Made by a program: the position numbers and the translations under genes. The notes under the pieces were generated by a model, which saw nothing but the letters and a program-made list of their open reading frames with translations, was not told the DNA's origin and ran no database searches. Positions 54,101 through 62,584 of a stretch of DNA of 64,000 nt are shown in pieces (positions within the stretch are counted from its first letter, which is position 1; every line of letters begins with the position of its first letter). Source of the stretch: Triglochin maritima (Eukaryota; Streptophyta; Magnoliopsida; Alismatales; Juncaginaceae); contig OY821793.1 of NCBI GenBank assembly GCA_963682175.1, positions 26,371,493-26,435,492 on the forward strand, read 5' to 3'.

Positions 54101-57100
54101 AACCGTGGGAACCCAAGCATGGGCACGAGCAAGTCCCAAAGAACTTTCCCCACGAGAAACCCCCATTCCCTTCCGGACGCGTTCGGAAGTGCACGGGAAG
54201 GCAACAACCTTGGGCAACCGAGCACGTCGAAGAGCAACGTCCACAGGCACCTTGGTCTTTGCCCACGAGCAACCCCCATTTCACCTGCAAGTGCGCTTTC
54301 ACTTCGAAACGTGTTTTGGAAGCGAATGCCGCAGGCCACTGCCGCGAGCACACACTAGGCCCTAGCGTGGCGCTGAAATGCCAACTATGACAACACTAGG
54401 CTAGTGTCCATCGCCCGACCGCCAAATCACTCCGAGATGGGTGTGCCTCGTAGATAACGCGGATGGATATGTGGGGTCCTAAGTTCCATAAACCGTGGTT
54501 GGGCCGCCTAAAGACCACTTAGAAACTAGGTGTGGGGCTGGCCACATGCCACGCGTGGAGCTGGCCAAAGGGCACTCCGTCGCCACCCTGCAGGGCAACA
54601 CCAAATCGGCTGCGCCTCGAGCATCCGACCTCCAAATCGAACGTTCTAACTTGCATCACGTAGACAATTCATCCCTCTATCTGCCCATAAAACTTCAGAG
54701 GAAACACCCAAGAATTCGGGGTCGCGCCTCCTCCAAGAAGACGCATCTCCCTACCATTCACGCCCCCACATCATCAGCATTCTTCATCTCATCGCGCCTC
54801 GCCCTACATACATCTAAATCGGGCATTCTAAGAGGAGTTACGCATCCACTCCTCCTCACTATGTGCTCGGGTGCCCAAATATAGACTAAGGCTCACCTAA
54901 GGTCCACTCAGGCCATTGCTTGGGACAAACGATGCGGCAGCTTCCACTTTGCCCACGCGCAACACCCATGAACTTCCAAACGCGTTTTGGAAGCGAATGG
55001 GGTAGGCAACAACCGTGGGAACCCAAGCATGGGCACGAGCAACGTCCCAAAGAATTTTCCCCACGAGAAACCCCCATTCCCTTCCGGACGCGTTCGGAAG
55101 TGCACGGGAAGGCAACAACCTTGGGCAACCGAGCACGTCGAAGAGCAACGTCCACAGGCACCTTGGTCTTTGCCCACGAGCAACCCCCATTTCACCTACA
55201 AGTGCGCTTTCACTTCGAAACGTGTTTTGGAAGCGAATGCCGCAAGCCACTGCCGCGAGCACACACTAGGCCCTAGCGTGGCGCTGACATGCCAACTATG
55301 ACAACACTAGGCTAGTGTCCATCGCCCGATCGCCAAATCACTCCGAGATGGGTGCGCCTCGTAGATAACGCGGATGGATATGTGGGGTCCTAAGTTCCAT
55401 AAACCGTGGTTGGGCCGCCTAAAGACCACTTAGAAACTAGGTGTGGGGCTGGCCACATGCCACGCGTGGAGCTGGCCAAAGACCACTCCGTCGCCACCCT
55501 GCAGGCCAACATCAAATAGGCTCCGCCTCGAGCATCCAACCTCCAAATCGAGCGTTCTAACTTGCATCACGTACACAATTCATCCCTCTATCTGCCCGTA
55601 ATGCTTCAGATGAAACGCCCAAGTATTCGGGGTCGCGCCTCCTCCAAGAAGACGCAGCTCCCTACCAGCCACACCCCCACATCATCAGCATTCTTCATCT
55701 CATCGCGCCTTGCCCTACATACATCTAAATCGGGCATTCTAAGAGGAACTACCCATCCACTCCTCCTCACTATGTGCTCAGGTGCCCAAATATAGACTAA
55801 GGCTCACCTAAGGTCCACTCAGGCCATTGCTTGGGACAAACGATGCGGCAGCTTCCACTTTGCCCGCGGGCAACACCCACGGACTTCCAAACGCGTTTTG
55901 GAAGCGAATGGGGTAGGCAACAACCGTGGGAACCCAAGCATGGGCACGAGCAACGTCCCAAAGAACTTTCCCCACGACAAACCACCATTCCCTTCCGGAC
56001 GCGTTCGGAAGTGCACAGGAAGGCAACAACCTTGGGCAACCGAGCACGTCGAAGAGCAACGTCCACAGGCACCTTGGTCTTTGCCCACGAGCAATCCCCA
56101 TTTCACCTGCAAGTGCACTTTCACTTCGAAACGTGTTTTGGAAGCGAATGCCGCAGGCCACTGCCGCGAGCACACACTAGGCCCTAGCGTGGCGCTGAAA
56201 TGCCAACTATGACAACACTAGGCTAGTGTCCATCGCCCGACCGCGAAATCACTCCGAGATGGGTGCGCCTCGTAGATAACGCGGATGGATATGTGGGGTC
56301 CTAAGTTCCATAAACCATGGTTGGGCTGCCTAAAGACCACTTAGAAACTAGGTGTGGGGCTGGCCACATGCCACGCGTGGAGCTGGCCAAAGGCCACTCC
56401 GTCGCCACCCTGCAGGCCAACACAAATCGGATGCGTCTCGAGCATCCGACCTCCAAATTGAGCGTTCTAACTTGCATTACTTAGACAATTCATCCCTCTA
56501 TCTGCCCCTAAAATTTCAGAGCAAACGCCCAAGTATGCGGGGTCTCGCCTCCTCCAAGAATGCGTAGCTCCCTAGCAGCCACACCCCCACATCATCAGCA
56601 TTCTTCATCTCATCGCGCCTCCCCTACATACATCTAAATTGGGCATTCCAAGAGGAGTTACCCATCCACTCCTCCTCACTACGTGCTCGGGTGCCCAAAT
56701 ATATACTAAGGCTCACCTAAGGTCCACTCAGGCCATTGCTTGGGACAAACGATGCGGCAGCTTCCACTTTGCCCGCTGGCAACACCCATGGACTTCCAAA
56801 CGCGTTTTGGAAGCGAATGGGGTAGGCAACAACCGTGGGAACCCAAGCATGGGCACGAGCAATGTCCCAAAGAACTTTCCCCACGAGAAACCCCCATTCC
56901 CTTCCGGACGCGTTCGGAAGTGCACGGGAAGGCAACAACCTTGTGCAACCGAGCACGTCGAAGAGCAACGTCCACAGGCACCTTGGTCTTTGCCCACGAG
57001 CAACCCCCATTTCACCTGCAAGTGCGCTTTCACTTCGAAACGTGTTTTGGAAGTGAATGCCGCAGGCCACTGCCGCGAGCACACACTAGGCCCTAGCGTG

Positions 57101-60100
57101 GCGCTGAAATGCCAACTATGACAACACTAGGCTAGTGTCCATCGCCCGACCGCCAAATCACTCCGAGATGGGTGCGCCTCGTAGATAACGCGGATGGATA
57201 TGTGGGGTCCTAAGTTCCATATACCGTGGTTGGGCCGCCTAAAGACCACTTAGAAACTAGGTGTGGGGCTGGCCACATGCCACGCGTGGAGCTGGCCAAA
57301 GGCCACTCCGTCGCCACCCTGCAGGCCAACACCAAATTGGCTGCGCCGCGAGCATCCGACCTCCAAATCGAGCGTTCTAACTTGCATCACGTAGACAATT
57401 CATCCCTCTATCTGCCCGTAAAACTTCAGACGAAATGCCCAAGTATTCGGGGTCGCGCCTCCTCCAAGAAGACGCAGCTCCCTACCAGCCACGCCCCCAC
57501 ATCATCAGCATTCTTCATCTCATCGCGCCTCGCCCTACATACATCTAAATCGGGCATTCTAAGAGGAGTTACCCATGCACTCCTCCTCACTATGTGCTCG
57601 GGTGCCCAAATATAGACTAAGGCTCACCTAAGGTCCACTCAGGCCATTGCTTGGGACAAACGATGCGGCAGCTTCCACTTTGCCCGCGGGCAACACCCAT
57701 GGACTTCCAAACGCGTTTTGGAAGCGAATGGGGTAGGCAACAACCGTGGGAACCCAAGCATGGGCACGAGCAATGTCCCAAAGAACTTTCCCCATGAGAA
57801 ACCCCCATTCCCTTCCGGACGCGTTCGGAAGTGCACGGGAAGGCAACAACCTTGGGCAACCGAGCACGTCGAAGAGCAACGTCCACAGGCACCTTGGTCT
57901 TTGCCCACGAGCAACCCCCATTTCACCTGCAAGTGTGCTTTCACTTCGAAACGTGTTTTGGAAGCGAATGCCACAGGCCACTGCCGCGAGCACACACTAG
58001 GCCCTAGCGTGGCGCTGAAATGCCAACTATGACAACACTAGGCTAGTGTCCATCGCCCGACCGCCAAATCACTCCGAGATGGGTGTGCCTCGTAGATAAC
58101 GCGGATGGATATGTGGGGTCCTAAGTTCCATAAACCGTGGTTGGGCCGCCTAAAGACCACTTAGAAACTAGGTGTGGGGATGGCCACATGCCACGCGTGG
58201 AGCTGGCCAAAGGCCACTCCGTCGCTACCCTGCAGGCCAACACCAAATTGGCTGCGCCTCGAGCATCCGACCTCCAAATCGAGCGTTCTAACTTTCATCA
58301 CGTAGACAATTCATCCCTCTATCTGCCCCTAAAACTTCAGAGGAAACACCCAAGTATTCGGGGTCGCGCCTCCTCCAAGAAGACGCATCTCCCTACCATT
58401 CACGCCCCCACATCATCAGCATTCTTCATCTCATCGCGCCTCGCCCTACATACATCTAAATCGGGCATTCTAAGAGGAGTTACCCATCCACTCCTCCTCA
58501 CTATGTGCTCGGGTGCGCAAATATAGACTAAGGCTCACCTAAGGTCCACTCAGGCCATTGCTTGGGACAAACGATGCGGCAGCTTCCACTTTGCCCGCGG
58601 GCAACACCCATGAACTTCCAAACGCGTTTTGGAAGCGAATGGGGTAGGCAACAACCGTGGGAACCCAAGCATGGGCACGAACAACGTCCCAAAGAACTTT
58701 CCCCACGAGAAACCCCCATTCCCTTCCGGACAGGTTCGGAAGTGCACGGGAAGGCAACAACCTTGGGCAACCGAGCACGTCGAAGAGCAACGTCCACAGG
58801 CACCTTGGTCTTTGCCCACGAGCAACCCCCATTTCACCTGCAAGTGCGCTTTCACTTCGAAATGTGTTTTGGAAGCGAATGCCGCAGGCCACTGCCGCGA
58901 GCACACACTAGGCCCTAGCGTGGCGCTGAAATGCCAACTATGACAACACTAGGCTAGTGTCCATCGCCCGACCGCCAAATCACTCCGAGATGGGTGTGCC
59001 TCGTAGATAACGCGGATGGATATGTGGGGTCCTAAGTTCCATAAACCGTGGTTGGGCCGCCTAATGACCACTTAGAAACTAGGTGTGGGGCTGGCCACAT
59101 GCCACGCGTGGAGCTGGCCAAAGGCCACTCCGTCGCCACCCTGCAGGCCAACACCAAATCGGCTGCGCCTCGAGCATCCGACCTCCAAATCGAGTGTTCT
59201 AACTTGCATCACGTAGACAATTCACCCTCTATCTGCCCCTAAAACTTCATAGGAAACACCCAAGTATTCGGGGTCGTGCCTCCTCCAAGAAGACGCATCT
59301 CCCTACCAGCCACGCCCCCACATCATCAGCATTCTTCATCTCATCGCGCCTCGCCCTACATACATCTAAATCGGGCATTCTAAGAGGAGTTACCCATCCA
59401 CTCCTCCTCACTATGTGCTCGGGTGTCCAAATATAGACTAAGGCTCACCTAAGGTCCACTCAGGCCATTGCTTGGGACAAACGATGCGGCAGCTTCCACT
59501 TTGCCCGCGGGCAACACCCATGGACTTCCAAACGCGTTTTGGAAGCGAATGGGGTAGGCAACAACCGTGGGAACCCAAGCATGGGCACGAGCAACGTCCC
59601 AAAGAACTTTCCCCACGACAAATCACCATTCCCTTCTGGACGCGTTCGGAAGTGCACGGGAAGGCAACAACCTTGGGCAACCGAGCACGTCGAAGAGCAA
59701 CGTCCACAGGCACCTTGGTCTTTGCCCACGAGCAACCCCCATTTCACCTGCAAGTGCGCTTTCACTTCGAAATGTGTTTTGGAAGCGAATGCCGCAGGCC
59801 ACTGCCGCGAGCACACACTAGGCCCTAGCGTGGCGCTGAAATGCAAACTATGACAACACTAGGCTAGTGTCCATCGCCCGACCGCCAAATCACTCCAAGA
59901 TGGGTGCGTGTCGTAGATAACGCGGATGGATATGTGGGGTCCTAAGTTCCATAAACCGTGGTTGGGCCGCCTAAAGACCACTTAGAAACTAGGTGTGGGG
60001 CTGGCCACATGCCACGCGTGGAGCTAGCCAAAGGCCACTCCGTCGCCACCCTGCAGGCCAACACCAAATTGGCTGCGCCGCGAGCATCCGACCTCCAAAT

Positions 60101-61102
60101 CGAGCGTTCTAACTTGCATCACGTAGACAATTCATCCCTCTATCTGCCCGTAAAACTTCAGACGAAACTCCCAAGTATTCGGGGTCGCGCCTCCTCCAAG
60201 AAGACGCAGCTCCCTACCAGCCACGCCCCCACATCATCAGCATTCTTCATCTCATCGCGCCTCGCCCTACATACATCTAAATCGGGCATTCTAAGAGGAG
60301 TTTCCCATCCACTCGTCCTCACTATGTGCTCGGGTGCCCAAATATAGACTAAGGCTCACCTAAGGTCCACTCAGGCCATTGCTTGGGACAAACGATGCGG
60401 CAGCTTCCACTTTGCCCGCGGGCAACACCCATGGACTTCCAAACGCGTTTTGGAAGTGAATGGGGTAGGCAACAACCGTGGGAACCCAAGCATGGGCACG
60501 AGCAACGTCCCAAAGAACTTTCCCCACGAGAAACCCCCATTCCCTTCCGGACGCGTTCGGAAGTGCACGGGAAGGCAACAACCTTGGGCAACCGAGCACG
60601 TCGAAGAGCAACGTCCACAGGCACCTTGGTCTTTGCCCACGAGCAACCCCCATTTCACCTGCAAGTGCGCTTTCACTTCGAAACGTGTTTTGGAAGCGAA
60701 TGCCGTAGGCCACTGCCGCGAGCACACACTAGGCCCTAGCGTGGCGCTGAAATGCCAACTATGACAACACTAGGCTAGTGTCCATCGCCCGACCGCCAAA
60801 TCACTCCGAGATGGGTGTGCCTCGTAGATAACGCGGATGGATATGTGGGGTCCTAAGTTCCATAAACCGTGGTTGGGCCGCCTAAAGACCACTTAGAAAC
60901 TAGGTGTGGGGCTGGCCACATGCCACGCGTGGAGCTGGCCAAAGGCCACTCCGTCGCCACCCTGCAGGCCAACACCAAATCGGCTGCGCCTCGAGCATCC
61001 GACCTCCAAATCGAGCGTTCTAACTTGCATCATGTAGACAATTCATCCCTCTATCTGCCCCTAAAACTTCAGAGGAAACACCCAAGTATTCGTGGTCGCG
61101 CC
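51130..61102. repeat. Subfamily E segment, diverged right part of the array
   Basis: Diagnostic variants are GCTTGGGACAAACG, CACTTCGAAACG, GCTGAAATGCC, TTGCATCACGTAG, AAACTTCAG and CAAGTATTCGG (EcoRI site lost). Private substitutions per unit are visibly more numerous than in B, and four of the seven 910-bp units (m60, m62, m63, m66) lie here. In several units GACGTAG has become GACGCAG or GACGCAT, which removes a stop codon and lengthens a meaningless open frame from 83 to 129 codons (for example at 53585, 54495, 57226, 58137 and 59958). Confidence 0.85.
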
Positions 61103-61228
61103 ATGATTGACATCATTTCATGCTCATATTTGTATCTTATATCCATTATCTTACACCTAAGCAATGCTACGTGACGAGTTTTATGTTTAGTTTTCAGGAA
61201 TAAAGAGGTTTGAAGAGAAGAGCCATGA

Positions 61229-61320
61229 AAGGACCCAAAAGCTGGGAAAAAGGACTGAATGGTGAGATCTAGGGACCAAGATGCAAGGGAGAAGGACCTG
61301 AATGTAAGACAAAAGGACCT
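61229..61320 (+). repeat. Cluster of AAGGACC-type motifs in the LTR U3
   Basis: AAGGACC or a close variant occurs at 61229, about 61250 (AAGGACT), about 61271 (AGGGACC), 61292 and 61313, in a purine-rich stretch. The last two are identical AAGGACCT, 21 bp apart. These may be decayed short repeats or binding sites in the U3 region, but no factor can be assigned. Confidence 0.45.
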
Positions 61321-61472
61321 AAGAGCAAAACAGGATACTCCACACCATCATGGGGAGTATTTTACCAATTCTATTCGGGTCGGAGCTCCAACAAGTCGAG
61401 TAACCGCATCAAAGACCAACAATACCAGAAAGCAAAGCCCACAACAAATTCCAACACGATCCGACAATTTTG

Positions 61473-61490
61473 GACCGCCAATTGGCGGTC
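61473..61490. repeat. Perfect 18-bp palindrome in U3
   Basis: GACCGCCAATTGGCGGTC equals its own reverse complement. It lies about 100 bp upstream of the GTCCCACATCG element and is followed at once by a second, almost identical palindrome. Confidence 0.85.
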
Positions 61491-61492
61491 TT

Positions 61493-61512
61493 GGACCGCT
61501 AATTGGCGGTCC
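61493..61512. repeat. Near-perfect 20-bp palindrome, tandem copy of the preceding one
   Basis: GGACCGCTAATTGGCGGTCC is palindromic except for one T/G pair. It repeats the TGGACCGC-AATTGGCGGTC unit with a spacing of about 21 bp, roughly two helical turns. The arrangement suggests a dimeric protein site or a duplicated hairpin. Confidence 0.8.
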
Positions 61513-61588
61513 ATATTGCTCAGGATCCGTCGAAATTTCTCCTGGACTTGTATTAATGTTCGTTTAGGCTATTTTTGGTATTGGTTTA

Positions 61589-61599
61589 GTCCCACATCG
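61589..61599 (+). promoter_or_regulatory. GTCCCACATCG, matches the plant snRNA upstream sequence element (USE)
   Basis: The sequence matches the consensus RTCCCACATCG known from plant U-snRNA promoters. It sits 32 bp upstream of a TATA box. In plant snRNA genes the USE-to-TATA distance is about 33-34 bp for Pol II and about 10 bp shorter for Pol III, so the spacing here fits the Pol II type. The motif match is direct. That it drives LTR transcription is inference. Confidence 0.65.
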
Positions 61600-61615
61600 G
61601 GGGATTGTCCCCGAT
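61596..61615. repeat. 7-bp inverted repeat overlapping the USE-like element
   Basis: ATCGGGG (61596-61602) and CCCCGAT (61609-61615) are perfect complements around a GATTGT loop. The left arm includes the last bases of the GTCCCACATCG element. Confidence 0.7.
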
Positions 61616-61631
61616 TAGCTTTTTCCATGCT

Positions 61632-61640
61632 TATAAATAG
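61632..61640 (+). promoter_or_regulatory. TATA box of the LTR
   Basis: TATAAATAG is a canonical plant TATA box. A transcription start would be expected about 30 bp downstream, near 61660, which would mark the U3/R boundary. It precedes the AATAAA signal by about 130 bp, as expected for a short R region. Confidence 0.7.
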
Positions 61641-61679
61641 AACTCTTCACCTTCCATTGTAATTACCCATTGCTTGGTG

Positions 61680-61737
61680 GCATTCTCTCTACTAAGGAGT
61701 GAGCCTTGAAGCAAAAACTCAAGGTGGAGAAGAATGC
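61680..61737 (+). other. Nested stem-loop in the predicted R / 5' leader
   Basis: An outer 7-bp stem pairs GCATTCT (61680-61686) with AGAATGC (61731-61737). An inner 6-bp stem pairs CCTTGA (61704-61709) with TCAAGG (61719-61724) around a 9-nt A-rich loop. It lies just after the expected transcription start, so the RNA would carry it. Whether it is functional is unknown. Confidence 0.55.
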
Positions 61738-61761
61738 TACCTTCAATGTGAGTCAGTTGTT

Positions 61762-61767
61762 AATAAA
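61762..61767 (+). terminator. AATAAA polyadenylation signal of the LTR
   Basis: AATAAA lies within TTAATAAAATAATTC, about 130 bp after the TATA box, followed by a T-rich stretch. It fits the R/U5 end of an LTR in the + orientation. Confidence 0.6.
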
Positions 61768-61937
61768 ATAATTCTTCTATTTTCTTTAAATCTTGTCTTT
61801 TAATTTGTGCATGTTTGTTTAGTCTTTCCTTTCCTTTTATGTTTCTTTAATGCTTCTTGCCTTCTTAGTTAACTTTCATTTCAGTATTATGCTTTCTTTG
61901 CTTAGTCTAATCAGTAGTGTATTGAGTAGTGAGTAGT

Positions 61938-61960
61938 TCCATCCCCAATTGGGGGGTGGA
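61938..61960. repeat. Imperfect inverted repeat in U5
   Basis: TCCATCCCC and GGGGGGTGGA are complementary apart from small mismatches, around a central AATT. It is a possible hairpin in the tail of the LTR. Confidence 0.6.
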
Positions 61961-62211
61961 GAAATATGTGATATAATCATGTAGTGTATTAAGTGTGTGT
62001 TATTTTTATCCCTTGAGCTTTATATGATTTCCATAACCATCTAATGGGTCTCCACTCTTATCTTTGATAGGCTAATGCTCTTGAATGAAGCTTAGCTTAT
62101 GCTTTGATTAGTGGACCTATTTTATGGGGAATGATAAGGTTAGGATATGGATGAAGTTAATGTTGGAAACACAATTTGTAGTGTATGTGCTCTTGTTGCC
62201 TTTACCTTAGC

Positions 62212-62264
62212 TAATGTCTTGTATGTTTTAATGATGTAGTGAAATCTTAATTCATGTAGAGGCA
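62212..62264 (+). repeat. 53-bp internal direct duplication of the LTR, copy 1
   Basis: This copy starts TAATGTCTTGTATG and ends TGTAGAGGCA. The same 53 bases recur 101 bp downstream (62313-62365) with no difference that I can see. A recent tandem duplication inside the LTR tail is the likely cause. Confidence 0.9.
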
Positions 62265-62312
62265 TAGTAGGGTATAGTCTTTATACTTGAGTTCATGTAG
62301 CTTCATTCCAAT

Positions 62313-62365
62313 TAATGTCTTGTATGTTTTAATGATGTAGTGAAATCTTAATTCATGTAGAGGCA
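62313..62365 (+). repeat. 53-bp internal direct duplication of the LTR, copy 2
   Basis: This is the second copy of the segment at 62212-62264. The 48 bp between the copies (62265-62312) are part of the duplicated period, but I see no further repeats in them. Flanking bases differ (TAGTAGG after copy 1, AAGTTGG after copy 2). Confidence 0.9.
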
Positions 62366-62420
62366 AAGTTGGATGTAGTTTTATGATTTCATGCACTACA
62401 TGTTGTGAGGAGCTCAATGA

Positions 62421-62432
62421 ACACACACACAC
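62421..62432. repeat. (AC)6 microsatellite
   Basis: A run of six AC dinucleotides lies in the LTR tail. It is short and likely neutral. Confidence 0.8.
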
Positions 62433-62574
62433 TTCTTTATGTTCACATTATTTCTCTACCCCCTTTGGGGCTTAGTTTATTGCTTTTCCTCCATTTTCTT
62501 TTTGCATCTTAGTGTAGTTTAGTGTAACCATCCTTTCTCTCCTTTCTTTACCCCTTGCCTTCGCACGAACCAAG

Positions 62575-62584
62575 TGTCGACACA
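62575..62584 (+). other. Predicted 3' LTR terminus
   Basis: The palindrome TGTCGACA (62575-62582) is followed by CA, where the sequence switches directly to satellite CCTCGCCC at 62585. The LTR end could be the CA at 62581-62582 or at 62583-62584. Neither choice gives a target-site duplication with the left side. Confidence 0.5.

Larger units (their letters stand above)
1..61102. repeat. Satellite DNA array, about 911-bp monomer, 67 complete units plus 70 bp of m68
   Basis: The same sequence recurs head-to-tail with no spacer. Taking the C of the CGTAG motif as an arbitrary start, units begin at 1, 913, 1825, 2736 and 3646, then every 911 bp to 19133. They resume at 20043 and run every 911 bp to 49195, then begin at 50105, 51016, 51927, 52838, 53749, 54659, 55570, 56480, 57390, 58301, 59212, 60122 and 61033. 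Units m1 and m2 are 912 bp because of one extra G near 340 and 1255. The 910-bp units each lack one base: m4 (a C run near 3148), m22 (near 19137), m55 (a C run near 49299), m60 (near 54132), m62 (near 56423), m63 (near 56620) and m66 (near 59224). These indels would break any conserved reading frame. Function is unknown. Long plant satellites of this type usually sit in heterochromatin, but no centromeric or telomeric marker is visible. Confidence 0.98.
61103..62584 (+). mobile_element. Probable solo LTR of a plant LTR retrotransposon (about 1.48 kb)
   Basis: This segment is unrelated to the satellite and clearly AT-richer. It begins A-TGATTGACATC, with the likely LTR start TG at 61104, and ends TGTCGACACA with CA at 62583-62584. 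From left to right it holds a purine-rich part with AAGGACC motifs, tandem palindromes, GTCCCACATCG, TATAAATAG, a folded leader-like segment, AATAAA, and a long T-rich tail, in the order expected of U3-R-U5 on the + strand. There is no gag, protease, reverse transcriptase, primer-binding site or polypurine tract plus second LTR, which suggests a solo LTR. No target-site duplication is visible (CGCCA left, CCTCG right), and 68 bp of the monomer are missing. Superfamily (Ty3 or Ty1) cannot be decided. An alternative is another non-autonomous insertion. Confidence 0.7.

Noticed and set aside
56639..57121. 160-codon frame, the longest in the window
   Set aside because: It is the usual satellite frame joined to upstream repeat sequence by local changes in m63. 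Neighbouring units do not share it.
1..61102. CRISPR-like regular repetition
   Set aside because: The repeat is continuous with no unique spacers, a 911-bp period and plant-type context.
61259..61567. 102-codon frame in the insertion
   Set aside because: It lies in the purine-rich U3 part, includes the palindromes, has no recognisable domain, and ends just before the promoter-like elements. It is most likely chance.
62247..62432. 61-codon minus-strand frame in the LTR tail
   Set aside because: It spans the 53-bp duplication and the AC run, has low complexity, and shows no family resemblance.
61103..62584. Full-length retrotransposon, MITE or Helitron
   Set aside because: There is no internal coding region or second LTR, no terminal inverted repeats for a MITE, and no TC...CTRR ends with a hairpin for a Helitron. 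The TG...CA ends with TATA and AATAAA fit a solo LTR better.
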